Origin: Rattus norvegicus
Lineage: Eukaryota > Chordata > Mammalia > Rodentia > Muridae
Direction: 5' to 3'
Assembly: GCF_036323735.1 (NCBI RefSeq)
Contig: NC_086036.1
Location: 23,115,564 to 23,179,563, forward strand
DNA: 64,000 nt
This document shows, piece by piece, positions 23,855 to 35,740 of the stretch. The notes beneath the pieces were generated by a model that was given only the letters and a program-made list of their open reading frames with translations, ran no database searches and was not told the DNA's origin. Every line of letters starts with the position of its first letter. The stretch's first letter is position 1. A program made the position numbers and the translations under genes.

Positions 23855-26800
23855 AATAATAGTAATAACAATCATCATCAATGTTAATAAGAGTAGGAGC
23901 AAGGGGCTAGAGAATCAGCTCCACAATCATCCTCTGATACCCACATATATACCATGATAATCACGTAACCAACACCTGCTTTGGCAGGTATACGATTTCA
24001 TTGAAGAATACAGCAATGTCAAGAGGTTTAACTGTAGATTTCATTTGAACCAAATTATACAAACTTAATTAAACTGAAATTAAACTTTAGAAAATTTTTA
24101 TTAAATAATAGATATGAAAATACATATTTTGCAAGTTTAGACAAATTAAATTGTAACAATTACATTGCAGTCAAGCTAGAGAGTTAAAGATTCATATCTT
24201 TATCCAAAACTTCTATCTCCAGACAGTACCAAAGTACAGATTTCTTGTCAGGAGTTGGTGACATTGCCAGCTGTGCTTATTGATCTGATCTGCTCCTCCA
24301 CTGAACATTTAGAGCTAAAATTGCACTTTGATTTTGGTTTATATACAAGAAACAAAAATCCAAAACCCACCAGTAATATTTTCACTTGAAAACAATGACT
24401 TGTGGATATTGCCAACCCTAAATCATTGGCATACTTGACATAGGATATTTTTTACTATGTGTTTAGAATTCATTTTAAAATTGTTTAGAAAGTTATATGA
24501 AAGGTCTTTTAAGTAATATGTTCCAACAAGAAATCCAACTCATAACATTAAAAGTTCTTTTATTCATAGTATAACTCTCTAAATACTATGACAAAATTAT
24601 TTACTACTTGATTGATAGTTTGCAAGATTAATAAATAATAAACACTAAACACTTTCATTCAAAATCAAAGCTCATCTACCTACTTCTTTTGTTCTATTAC
24701 TAAACTGACAAACCTGGCCTGTTAAGTCCTCTTCACATTCATGAGCCTGAAGAAATGAATACATGTTTGCTAGGTACCCACACAGCTGGAAGTTGGTATT
24801 AGTGGAAATCACCAGACACCAATTGCTTATTGCAGAATTATAAATCCTTGTAGTGAAAAACATGTTCTGATAGCAGCCCCTTATTTCACAGATATCCAGA
24901 GGCTTTGAGAGATACAATGAGGATGTACGACCTCTGCAATGGCAGCACTGGAAGCCAAAGTCATAGTTCCTATATCAACCACTAAAGGCTGAAATATAGG
25001 CTTTTCATTAGATGATTGTAAATGCAGGATAGAGAAAAACAGAATGTAATCATATTTGTGGAGGGCAGGCATGTAGGCAAAGGCAATGGTAGCCTTCCCT
25101 AACTCCAGAAGTATTCATTCACCGCAAAGCTATCGCTGGATATGTCAGAAGCTAGTAAAATACTTTAAGCTCTGCTTCTCAGAATGGTGCAAAGCTTTGT
25201 TAGGAGAGAGGTAAGTGCATTTGTTACTAGTGACCGGCTTAATTCCCCCAACTCACTAGCTCTAAGTAATATGCATGTTAGAAGTGACAAAGATCTCTTT
25301 ACATCCTGTTAGTGAACCATACATTTCCATGAGAATAACATGGGAATTAAAGAGAGAGAGGCATCAGACAGAACACAGATATGGATCAGCAATTGGCAGG
25401 AAGGCCCATGAAACACAGGTGTAATATGAATTTCTAGAGCACTTTTCATTAATACAGAGATGACTTTTATAACTGAGTTCTGAAAAGAAAACAATGGATC
25501 TTCTACAGACAATTTCAAAATCCATATCAGAGCTAAATTCTTATTTTCATGAAGCAGGTTAGTTGACCAGATGCTACACTACAATTTCAGCAAAATTACA
25601 TTTCCTAAAAATTTTATAATGACTTAAATAGGTCATTTTTATGGGGTGCTGTGTTTTTCTAGAATTTTTTTATAATAAGTATTGTCTTGCCTCTCTCCTT
25701 GCTCTTTTCACACATGGAAATAATAATAAAGGAACTGGTTTCATTTTAGCTGGATTTGTTCTGTTTTATTGTTTGTCTATCTCCTTGATGGGTAAACACT
25801 AAATAGAATGTTCTGCTTTATGATGGTCTCCTTAGTCATTTATACATGTACTGGTATTTTATTGAATCACTTCTTTTACTTTTGTCATTAATAATGAAAT
25901 CCAGGAACTCACAAATTTTGGGCAAGTGCTCTACAGTGAGCTAATCTAACCTACCTTAGCAAATATCCCAGAGATTTCCATCCTAAAGGAGAATTCTAGA
26001 AGATGAAGGGAGGGGAATGGGTTAAAGGATCACCTAAAACTAAGTAAGTATGCAGATGGTATAAAGACACCTGTCACTTTGTAATCTAATGTTAAAAATT
26101 ATGGTTAGTACCACACTCCAATTAACTGAGTTAACGAACCAATTGCATTAATACTAAAAAAAAAAGTTAAGGGAGACCTTAGAAACCTTTGAAATAGCTT
26201 AGTCATTAAGTCCTTCTATCACCTAGCAGAGAGCTATGACCATGCTCTTACTAACTCTCAAATGCTAAGGAGCATTTGGAAGCAAAGGAAAATACATGGC
26301 TCTTCTATAAAGAAGTTCATAGTCTAACTAGAGAAAACCCTCTTCACACACAAGAGTAATAAAATATCAAGAAAGATACAGTGGCAGAAAACTGTGCAAA
26401 GCCAAGGTATGTTGTTTATAGTTTTAGGCAAGAAAAAAACTGAGTCCCTAGGCTGTCTTAAGGAATACAAACAGTGTTTAAGCATATGTTATGATGTGTG
26501 TAGGGTGGGTGTGGATCCTTTAAAGAAGAAAGGATAGTATAAGCAAATATTCTTTTGATATTACTAAAGGGAAAGTTTAGGAAGGGATTATTTAGAACAA
26601 AGATTAGAAAATAGACCGCACTGGATCCCTGTGGGTATGAGAAATTAATCAGGCTGTTAAACAACCAAATCTGTCTTTAACCCTGATGAGCTCTGGAGCA
26701 CCAGTAGCCAGAGATGACATAGTTGACATAACACTTTGATAAGAGAGTTCAGAGGAAAGAAATAGGGACATTGGAAGATAAAGGGATCTAGGGATATATC

Positions 26801-27367
26801 TCAAAGTGATAATGAGCCTTTTGAGTAGGACACTGAAAATAATAATAAATCATGGAATAATGAAAAAACAGGTTCAAAAATGGCCACCAAGAAGACAAGG
26901 AAGTTATTAAAAAGATTAATCATGAACTTCTTACAGCTTCTTAAATATATGTTCATTGAGAATGAGAATACATTATAAACAAAAATACTGAAGAGAATAT
27001 AGTAAATTAAATTATAACATGTATGTGTCATGTTTTAACATGTATGAAATCATTTTTTGTTGCAGCTTGGTTGGCAGACAAAATACACACCTAACAGGTT
27101 AATATTGTAAAGACAATTCTGTTTATCTGAAACCCAATAACTGAACAATTCAGGAGATATATAAGATGGAGTTTACTAAGTATTTTAGATTCTGGTATTT
27201 GAAGTAAATTATGTCTATAAGACTCATAGCGGATCTCTGGAATAAGTAGAGATGAGTAAATGGAGCATTGAAAAAAGAGGGTTAGTGTTTGTGCTCCCAC
27301 AGCTTATGAGGCTGGTATCACAGAGGGAAACTTCAGGGAACCACATTACGTCTTACAGAGTGTAACT
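23855..27367. other. Rit2 intron, about 3.5 kb unassigned
   Basis: AT-rich sequence without a supported gene. Two adjoining minus-strand frames at 24,672-25,072 were examined but carry no recognisable motif or clear splice signals. No repeat family was recognised. Confidence 0.5.
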
Positions 27368-27619
27368 GTCTTGGTCGCTTTTCTGTTGCTGTGATGAAAC
27401 CCCAGGACCAAGACAACTCATGCGGAAAGCATTTCATTAGGGCTCACAGTACTAGAGAGGAGTAGAGTCCATGACCATCATGACAGGGAGTATGGCAGCA
27501 GGCACGCAGATGTGGTGCAAGAGCCGTACATGAGACCTTTCCAAACACTTCTACCAACTGGGGAACAAGTTTATAAACATTTGAGTCTATAGAGGCCATT
27601 TTTACTAAAACCACCACGT
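27368..27619 (+). mobile_element. Left terminal repeat of an LTR-like element
   Basis: It begins TGTCTTGGTCGCTTTTCTGT and ends TTTTTACTAAAACCACCACG. The internal blocks ATGGCAGCAGGCACGCAGA-like and TGAGTCTATAGAGGCCATTT recur at 29,430-29,690 and in the solo copy at 21,239-21,817. Confidence 0.55.
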
Positions 27620-28911
27620 TCTGTTCCCTGGCCCCCATAGGCTTGTAGCCGTTATCATAATGCAAAATGCATTTAGTCTAACTTTAAAACACCCCACAAT
27701 CTTTCAGCCTCAAGATTGTTTCAAAGTCCAAAAATCTATAGTCATTCTGGGACTCAGAACAATCTTTTAAATATCTATAAAATAAAAAAGCAAATTAAAT
27801 GTTTTAACACATAATGATACACAATGTACCATACAATTCCAAAAGAGACAATGGGGCATAGTGATGAAATACTGGACCAAAGAAAGACTGAAACCAAGAA
27901 AAGCAAATTCCAAATTCTATAGTTCTACATCCAACCACAAAGGGCTTAGATTGCTCTGCTCTTTTAACTTGTTGACTGCAACACACTTCTCTCTCCTTGG
28001 GCTAGTTCCACTTCCTGGATGGAACATTCCCTGGTAAGCATATCATGCCTCTGGCACCTCCAATGTATTACGCTTGCCAACACAGTCCAAGCTTCACCTC
28101 TGCAGATTCATATTCGACCTCTGAGGCTTCTCTGGCATGCGCCTGGGATCAACAGGTTTCCATAACCTTGGGGGAAGATTCTACAACCCATTTCCTCTTA
28201 CATAGTTCATGACTCTAAAGCCAGAACCACATGGCCAGTGCTGCCAAGGTCTGCTTCCTGCTTGAGATGAAACCTGAACTCCTATTTGAATACATTTATA
28301 TAAACTTTAAGTTGCTATTGTTATTGTTGTGGTGGTGGCTGTTGAATTGTCTTTCCTTTGTTTCAGGAGTAGAATATTACCTGTGCTTTTAAAAAAAAGT
28401 TGGAACCTTCGGTAGGCAAGGCCTTGGTCTGCGGGCATAATTTCTTTTATTCCATTTTATACTGGGCTATTGTTAATTTTTTTATCTCTTCAAGCAAAAG
28501 ACTTAGCTCTAACATTAAATTTCCTGGTTCCCTTTTTTCCTTAAATGGCATATTTTGTATTTTTCTAGTTAATTCTTTTTTATTATTGATCATTAATTAC
28601 CATGTAGCACACTCAATACTAGGAAGTCTTGAGAATGAAATTAGTCCAAACCTCTTCAGTCTAGTCTTACACAGGTTCTTAGGACAAGGTCAACAAACCA
28701 GCCACATTCTTTGGCAAAATATCAAAAGAATGGTCTCTAATCTACATCACTTTCAGCACTACTCTCTCCCCAACTCCTCCTAGGATAGCCATAACTACCA
28801 CTTATCATTCAACCACTTACCTAGTCCAAAGTCCCAAAGTCTTTTGCATTTCTCAAATTCTGCATGGTTAGGCCTGTCACAGACTGCTCTTGGTAGTCCA
28901 CTCTTGGTACT
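27620..28911 (+). mobile_element. Internal region of the LTR-like element, no intact frame
   Basis: Sequence between two related terminal copies. It has no gag, pol or env-like frame; the longest frame is 127 codons (28,400-28,783) and has no recognised motif. It may be a non-autonomous element or merely trapped sequence. Confidence 0.4.
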
Positions 28912-29690
28912 AAATTCTGTTTTAGTTCCTTTTATATTACCACAGAAAAACATCATAACTATGCTATCTAACTTTTTGTCAACTTTGACACAAGTTAGCA
29001 TCATCTGAGAGGGGAGAACCCCAATTGAGAAATTTTCTCCATAAGATTGGTATATAGGCAAGCCTGTAGAACATTTTCTTAATTAGTGGTTGATGTGAGA
29101 GGGCCCATTGTGGGTGGTACCATCCCTGGCCTGGTGGTCATGAGTGTCATAAAACTGAGCAAGGCACAGGGAGCAACCCAGTTAGCAGCACCCCTCTGTG
29201 TCCTCTGCATCAGTTCCTGTATCCAGGTTCTTGCCTTGTTTGACTTCCTGTCCTAACTTCCTTCATTAATACACTATGAATGTGGAAATATAAACCAAAA
29301 AAACACTTCCCCCAACAACATGTTTTTTTTCATGTTGATTCATCATAGCAATAGTAATCCAAACTAAGACAAAGACCAAATGAACATTTAATAAAAGCAC
29401 TGAATTGATGTTCCTGGCTCCAGAGGAGCATGGAGTCAATGACCAACATGGCAGGAAGTGTGACAGCAGGCAAGCAGGCATGGTGCTCAAGTAGTGTCTT
29501 GAGAGCTTATGTCTGACCCAAAGAGAAAATGATATGGGATTTTGAAACTTCGAAGCCCACCCCCAAAGGCACACCTTCTCCAACAAGGCTATACCTCCTA
29601 ATAACTTCTGAACCAATGACATCAACTGGGAACCAACCATATGAGTCCATGAAAGTCATTCTCATTCAAACTACTACAGCGGCTAATAGA
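28912..29690 (+). mobile_element. Right terminal repeat of the LTR-like element, interrupted
   Basis: TCTGTTTTAGTTCCTTTTAT starts the copy and CATTCTCATTCAAACTACTA ends it. The two halves are split at about 28,955-29,372 by another rodent repeat. Blocks match the left copy at 27,368. Confidence 0.5.
28955..29372 (+). mobile_element. Rodent interspersed repeat nested in the right terminal repeat
   Basis: It reads CTTTTTGTCAACTTTGACAC, through CCCATTGTGGGTGGTACCAT and CAGTTAGCAGCACCCCTCTG, to AGCAATAGTAATCCAAACTA. It is the most complete copy of the family also seen at 11,570, 11,880 and 17,364. Family not named with confidence. Confidence 0.65.
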
Positions 29691-30136
29691 GGACTTGTAA
29701 AGAATTGCAAAATTCAAGGCAAATATCTGAAATTTCACGTTTCTTCTTTATTAGTTTATTAAATAGTAAGGACAACAGTGAGACACAAAACAGAGAAATT
29801 CATGACAAAGAGAGACAAGGAGGTTTGGTAGCCATGATATTTGAAGTGAAAGCGATGGCTTACTGTGCAGCTATACCTGAGACTCCAGAACAGAGGTGTC
29901 TTTGTTCTGGATGTTAAGAAGCCTTTTATAATGCACTAGGAGTTTATTATTATATACAAGTGTTATTACTACTGATACATCTGGAATTATTGATATGACT
30001 AAGTTATCCTTTGGGAATTCAAAAAAAAAGGACAGATTTTAAGAAGAACATTACAACTTTGATTTATATTGAATGCAGGCTGCATTATTCCATGATAGGT
30101 CCTAAACTCAATATTTTCCAAATAATTTTTAGGGTT
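29691..30136. other. Rit2 intron, unassigned
   Basis: No supported gene or repeat. Confidence 0.4.
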
Positions 30137-30304
30137 ATTTCTGCCAATTTGTAAATGTATTGAATTAACATTTTATATTTAATTCCAGTAAAAGTCGCTT
30201 GTTTCTACAGTGACCTTATGGTAATTTCTGCCAATTTGGAAATTTATTGAATTAACATTGTATTTTTAATTCCAGTAAAACGTACTTGTCTCCACAGTGA
30301 CCCA
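30137..30304 (+). repeat. Two-copy 87 bp tandem duplication
   Basis: ATTTCTGCCAATTTGTAAAT starts copy 1 at 30,137 and ATTTCTGCCAATTTGGAAAT starts copy 2 at 30,224. Both continue through TTGAATTAACATT, TTTAATTCCAGTAAAA and a CACAGTGACC-like end, with scattered substitutions. Confidence 0.9.
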
Positions 30305-30419
30305 ACCCTCTTTTCCATGTTTTTTTTCTATCTGTAGGTCATCTATCCAGTCACACCACCTTGCTATGCAAAATTCTCCAATGCTTATTTTTTTCTCATA
30401 CTTCATTTAAAACTTAAAT

Positions 30420-30577
30420 GGTAGCCAGTAGTGGTGGCACGGACCTTTAATCCCACCACTTGGAAGATAGAGTCTGGTGTATCTCTGTGAGTGCAAGGCT
30501 AGCCTGATCTACAGAATAAGTACTAAGACAGTCAATGCTACGCAGAGAAACTCTGTTTTAAAAACAAACAAACAAAG
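30420..30577 (+). mobile_element. B1 SINE
   Basis: GTGGTGGCACGGACCTTTAA, then AGGCTAGCCTGATCTACAGA, and an AAACAAACAAACAAAG tail match the 7SL-derived rodent B1. It is diverged and has lost function. Confidence 0.9.
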
Positions 30578-32522
30578 GAATGAGAAAACTTCATGTCCTA
30601 TCTCATCAGGCCATTGCTGTGTCTGTGACCTTAATAAAACCCCTTTCTGCAGTCGTCTTTCTCCTAATACTCAGGTCTTTCCTTTTACTTTCTTCTGTTC
30701 CCCTTGCAGAGGGCATCCTTGAATAGCATAAAATAGGTATCTCTGCATCATTAGCCTCTCCTATTCCCATCATAATGCCTATATTCTGTTATATGTTACT
30801 ATATAACATAGCTCATTATTTGTTTATTCTACAACACAAATTCTGTCTATTGTAAAAGACAACTGAGTCTTCTACAGATGCTCAAATATATAGGCTGAGT
30901 GACTGAGAGGTAAAATGCACCTACAGTAAATTATTTTTCTTAAAAATGGTACAGAAGACATAGCCTGCTTTGGCCTATGCTTTCCTCACTCAGATAATGA
31001 AAAAGTAATCTAAAGGTGGTAATTTTGACTCCAGCCCATGAAACACTGAATCGGAATGCTGAGGACTGGGCCAAATATCAATGGCAAATGCTGTTAGATG
31101 AACAAAAATGACGAGAGGACTGAAAACTCACACTTGTTCTCGGGTCACACTGAATGCATTTTAACCAAGAGTAAGGGCAGTAGGGAGCAAAAAACTCAGC
31201 TTCACAGATCTTGCTACTTCTATGAAAACATATTTTGACTCTGTTCGTTAAATGCCTCAGCCATTGTGTAGTGATTTCTCCAACACATGAATAGATATGG
31301 TTGAAAATTATCAGAGCAACCTTTTTACAGACTGATAAACCCATGAGAAACATAGTAGCCCAGTCAGTTAATGTGTACTGTAGATCTGGGTGCTATGGCA
31401 ACAGTCACATGCTTCTCACACATGATTCTAGCAGGCTCCTTGTTTTCAGCTCCTTTCCTTCCTAACCCTGTACAGAACATGAGCCAGAAACAAGGTAGCC
31501 CAGAAACAAAAAGAAATGTTAGTTTTTTGACAATGTATGTTTCCCAGTCCTCTAAGAAGTGTTTCTAATCTGGGGACTGGCTTTAGTGTCTTGGTTTCTC
31601 TGAAATTGAAAGTAAATTCTTCCCAAGTCCTGAGGACCCATTTGTTTCAAGCTTTTAGGCCTTAAGTGTCACTGACTACTGTGGGCTTAATTCTAAAGTA
31701 TGCTTTTCTTTTCCCCCAAGTCTGATACTCCGACCTTTTGTATAATCTATGGATCTGACAACGCAAATACAGCTCTATCATGGGTTCTCAGTTCAGAGGT
31801 CTTTAATGTAAGTGGAACAAAAAAGAAACACTTATTTGTATTAAAATTATTTTCTTCCATTTTTAATACACTCTGCAACTAGGGTCTGTTAACACCAATC
31901 AGTTAGTCTTCACTGGTAGAAATGGCAATTTCTTCCAGATACATGGGAGAGGTGCAGGTATCTCAGGATGTGGCTGATAAAATCAAAAGTTTGAACTGCA
32001 GGAGACATATCCCTGTCTGACAGATCATGTGTAACGTTTTCTTCATGCTTTATATCACATTAATTATTAGTTCACAAATTTGTTGCAGGATAATTGGTTT
32101 TCTTTGTAACTTCCCCTATTTTATTTTCATTTAAAGAATTATTCTAGAGGAGGCCAGCAGATGCTCAGAGCTATGACTTAAAACCCAATAGGTGGAGGGA
32201 AGGCACTGTATACATTTTTAGTTATAATCTTAATTTCCCTCTTAATTGGACTATTAGTAAATATAATGGTCAATTCCCAAAATATTCATTGACATATCTC
32301 AGAATTTATAGGATTTTAATTAAAACATTTATAGTCTTAGTTCATTTTTTGTTCTTGCTAGCCAGCTTCTTTGTAAGGCTAGACAGAATTAGCAATCCAG
32401 TCACTTAGAGCTGAGTCCTTTCAAAGTCTTTATGAGGCTATAGAGCTGAAGGGGAACCATCATTCTTGTAAATAAATAGAAAGTGAGTCTTCAAATCTTC
32501 AGCAAATTAAAGTCATAATGCT
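30578..32522. other. Rit2 intron, unassigned
   Basis: Several frames of 60-91 codons but no recognised product. No repeat was identified. Confidence 0.5.
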
Positions 32523-32745
32523 TCAGCGGTGACGAAGGGGGTCAGTTAATGAGGTAGGCAGCAACTCAGACTCAGTAGCTAGGATGGACTGCTGTGCCAG
32601 CTGCTGTATTTCTACCTCGTCCTCATTTTGCACAGTCTCCATGGTGCACCCTATCTGCTTATTTGAGCCCCAGTTCCTCCGGGTTTTCACCACCGCCCAT
32701 GTCTTAGGAGGTGGCTCAGTGACTCGTTGTTGAACAGAAGTGACA
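32523..32745 (-). CDS. Candidate unrecognised terminal exon
   Basis: On the minus strand an acceptor-like pyrimidine tract ending CTTTGTCTCCCCAACAG (to 32,746) precedes an open stretch ending in TGA at 32,523-32,525. The frame includes QQRVTEPPPKTWAVVKTRRN and an acidic METVQNEDEVEIQQLAQQS and ends DPLRHR. The composition is protein-like (charged, balanced, no low complexity) and less AT-rich than its surroundings. I do not recognise the product. This frame requires the upstream exon to end after codon base 2, whereas the Rit2 exon before the annotated one must end after base 1; spliced to Rit2 it would hit a stop within about 20 codons. A GTAAGT donor at 32,803-32,808 lies only 63 bp upstream. 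No nearby AATAAA was seen. It could be an exon of a nested gene, a pseudogene fragment, or chance. Confidence 0.3.
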
Positions 32746-32963
32746 CTGTTGGGGAGACAAAGGAAGAAGCAGCTTTTCACACACCCTAGTCTTTCGTTCT
32801 ACACTTACCAAGGACCCACAGACATGAGACAAATAAGAAAGCATGAGTTCAGGCCCTTCCCTGTTCAGGCTGTTCTCTGGAAGGCCCATACCCTTCTCCT
32901 TCTGAACCCTTCAGCTGAGACCTCAAGTACCTGAATTTTAAAGGTGACTTTAGTCAAAACTAG

Positions 32964-32964
<1 letters not shown>

Positions 32965-33007
<43 letters not shown>
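32965..33007 (+). repeat. (TA)n microsatellite at an L1 tail
   Basis: About 21 TA units lie exactly at the 3' (tail) side of the minus-strand L1 that follows, so it probably grew from that poly(A) tail. Confidence 0.95.
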
Positions 33008-33009
<2 letters not shown>

Positions 33010-33753
33010 TTTTATTGGATATTTTTATTTATACTTTAGATATTATCCCCTTTCCCTGTTTCCCCTCCTGCTATCTCCCCCAGCTTCTATGAGGGTGCTC
33101 CCCATCCACCCAGAACTCCCTCCTACCTCCCTGCCATGACATTCCCCTACACTGGGGCATAGAGCTCTCACAGACCCAAGGGCCCCTTCTCCCACTGATG
33201 CCAGACAGTGACATCCTCTGCTCCATATACAGCTGGAGCCACAGATCCATCCCTGTGTACTCTTGGAATCGTAGTTTAGTCCCTGGGAGGACTGGGGGGT
33301 CTAGTTGGTTGATATTGTTGTTCTTATGGGGTTGCAAACATCTTCAGCTCCTTCAGTCCTTTCTCTAACTCCTCCATTGGGGACCCCTTTCTCAGTTCAG
33401 TGGTTGGCTGCGAGCATCAGCTTCTGTTTGTCGGGTTCTGGCAGAGCCTCTCAGGAGACAGCTATATCAGGTTCCTGTCAGCATGTACTTCTTGGCATCC
33501 ACAATATTGTCTAGGTTTGCTGGCTGCATATAGGATGGCCTTTCCTTCAGTCTCTGCTCCACACTTTCCATATTTCCTCCTGTGAGAATTTTTGTTCCCC
33601 TTCTAAGAAGAACTGAAATATCCACACTTTGGTCTTCCTTCTTCTTGACCTTCATGTGGCTTGTGAATTGTATCTTGGGTACTCCCAGCTTTTGGGCTAC
33701 ATTCCACTTATCAGTGAGTGCATACTATGTGTGTTCTTTTGTGATTCGGTTAC
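33008..33753 (-). mobile_element. Minus-strand L1, 3' UTR part
   Basis: Reading the minus strand, this is an L1 3' UTR of the older murid type, running from the end of ORF2 (near 33,753) to the tail at 33,008. Plus-strand frames here (60-75 codons) are shadows. It continues in 34,607-35,740 after an LTR insertion. Confidence 0.9.
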
Positions 33754-34176
33754 TGTGGGACACTGAAAGGCACTCTGGTTCCCAGTTGAAGAGGCTTGAA
33801 CCCCACTGACCCTGAAAGGGATGGTAGGTGTTCTGCCTGACTTCCAGGAAATCAGGCCATCACTAGTCGCAGCCTTCCATAGATTTGTGGCTGTCAATCA
33901 CGTAAGGGCAATGCCCCAAGCCCCTCCACAGGTAGAGGACATAACTAGAGAACACATAGGCTCAAGACAGATCTCCATCATAATGAAGTATCCAAAGGCC
34001 TGGAGGCTTAGCCAATAACCTTCTCTTCCTAGACACTCCTCCCTGCAAAAGGTATTTAATCTCAGGCCCACTCTGAGAAGAGGGATACGGTTTTACTCAT
34101 CCCCTCTGCCATGACAATAAATGCATTAAAACCACGAACTGTCTCTTTACATCATGATCCACTGTGGGGAGTCACA
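33754..34176 (+). mobile_element. ERV-type LTR inserted in the L1
   Basis: The 423 bp begin TGTGGGACAC and end GGGGAGTCACA, giving the TG...CA inverted termini of an LTR. A TATA-like GGTATTTAATCTC (about 34,050) and an AATAAA in GACAATAAATGCATT (about 34,117) are in the order expected. A block around 33,900-33,960 (GCCCCAAGCCCCTCCACAGG) matches the element at 47,537. No retroviral protein frame is attached. Confidence 0.65.
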
Positions 34177-34606
34177 GAGAAAGCCTTCTCCTGCAGAGCT
34201 GCCTTCTAATCTCCCTTAGAAAGCCTCCCTGTACTTCTAGCCACCACCACCAAGCCTGCAGCCCATCCCCCTCAGGCCAAGGACTAGTCCCTGCAGGACC
34301 AGCCAGAGCTCCCACTCTTTTCCCCTTCAGCACCATGCTAGATGCAGCCCAATGGGCTTCCACTCCATTCTCAGCTCTTCTATGGCATCCCAGCAGAGCC
34401 CAGATACCCAAGAGTCTGAGAACCAACAGCCTGGCCTCCTTGCAGCCTGCTCCAGCTCTGTTCCCTTGCCTCAGACATTACTTCCCCACCAAGCCTGAGC
34501 AGTGTCCCTCAGCTTCCCATAGCAGCACAGCATGGGGTAAGTGTAGTCAACTCCCCACATCCTGCCTCCACATGGCAGAGTGGACGTGGGACCCCCAAAA
34601 TAACTC
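34177..34606 (+). mobile_element. Sequence attached to the LTR, no retroviral frame
   Basis: About 430 bp of C-rich sequence lies between the LTR-like end and the resumption of the L1. The 174-codon frame (34,164-34,688) crosses into L1 at its end, so it is not a gene. It may be degraded internal sequence of the same ERV, since the related element at 47,537-48,240 has a similar C-rich extension. Confidence 0.4.
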
Positions 34607-35740
34607 TACCTCACTCAGGATGATATTTTCTACTTCCATCCATTTGCCTAAGAATTTCATAAAGTCATTGTTTTTGATAGCTGAGTAGTACTCCATTGTG
34701 TAGATGTACCACATTTTCTGTATCCATTCCTCTGTTGAAGGGCATCTGGGTTCTTTCCAGCTTCTGGTTATTATAAATAAGGCTGCTATGAACATAGTAG
34801 AGCATGTGTCCTTCTTATATGGTAGAACATCTTTTGGGTATATGCCCAGGAGAGGTATAGCTGGGACTTCAGGTCCAATTTTCTGAGGAATCAGACTGAT
34901 TTCCAGAGTGGTTGTAACAGCTTACAATCCCACCAACAATGGAGAGTGTTCCTCTTCTCCATATCCTCACCAGCAACTGTTGTCACCTGAGTTTTTGATC
35001 TCAGCCATTCTGACTTGTGTGAGGTGGAATCTCAGGGTTGTTTTGATTTGCATTTCCCTGATGACTAAGGATGTTGAACATTTCTTTAGGTGCTTCTCAA
35101 ACATTCGATATTCCTCAGTTGAGAATTCTTTGTTTAGCTCTGTACCCCATTTTTAAATAGGGTTATTTGATTCTCTGGAGTCTAACTTCTTGATTTCTTT
35201 GTATATATTAGATATTAGTCCTCTATCAGATGTAGGATTGGTAAAGATCTTTTCCCAAACTGTTGATTGTTGTTTTGTCCTAATGATAGTGTCCTTTGCC
35301 TTACAGAATCTTTGCAGTTTTATGAGGTCCCATTTATCGATTCTTGATCTTAGAGCAAAAGCCATTGGTGTTCTGTTCAGGAAATTTTCCCCAGTGTCCA
35401 TGTGTTCAAGACTCTTCCCCACTTTCTCTTCTATTAATTTCAGTGTATCTGGTTTTAAATGCTGTCTTTTTTTCCACTGGATGGTTTTAGTTCCTTTGTC
35501 AAAGATCAAGTGACCATAGGTATGTGGGTTCATTTCTGGGTCTTCAATTCTAGTCCATTGATCTACCTGAGTTTTCACTATCCTGGCTTTTTTGTTATCC
35601 AAATGAATTTGCAAATTGCTTTAACTCTGTGAAGAATTGAGTTGAAATTTTGATGGGAATTGCATTGAATCTGTAGATTGCTTTTGGCAAGAAGGCCATT
35701 TTTACTATATTAATCCTGCCAATCCATGATCTTTCCATCT
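34607..35740 (-). mobile_element. Minus-strand L1, ORF2 3' part, 5' truncated
   Basis: The minus strand encodes broken pieces of the ORF2 C-terminal region (for example QSTVWEKIFTNPTSDRGLIS at 35,153-35,614). The copy resumes at TACCTCACTCAGG, the exact point reached at 33,753. About 120 bp of ORF2 are missing near 35,580-35,600 compared with 43,490-43,590 of the full-length copy. The 5' end is truncated at about 35,740. Confidence 0.9.

Noticed and set aside
23537..23887. Overlapping frames of 84-97 codons on both strands
   Set aside because: Translations of a CA/TA microsatellite (Tyr, Val and Cys or His and Thr repeats).
24672..25072. Two adjoining minus frames (81 and 63 codons)
   Set aside because: Composition is plausible but no motif was recognised, the frames differ, and no good splice sites frame them.
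32803..32808. GTAAGT as a donor paired with the acceptor at 32,746
   Set aside because: It would make a 63 bp intron, below the usual mammalian minimum, and the supposed upstream exon shows no supported frame.
34164..34688. 174-codon plus frame
   Set aside because: It crosses the junction from LTR-associated sequence into reversed L1, so it cannot be an ancestral gene.
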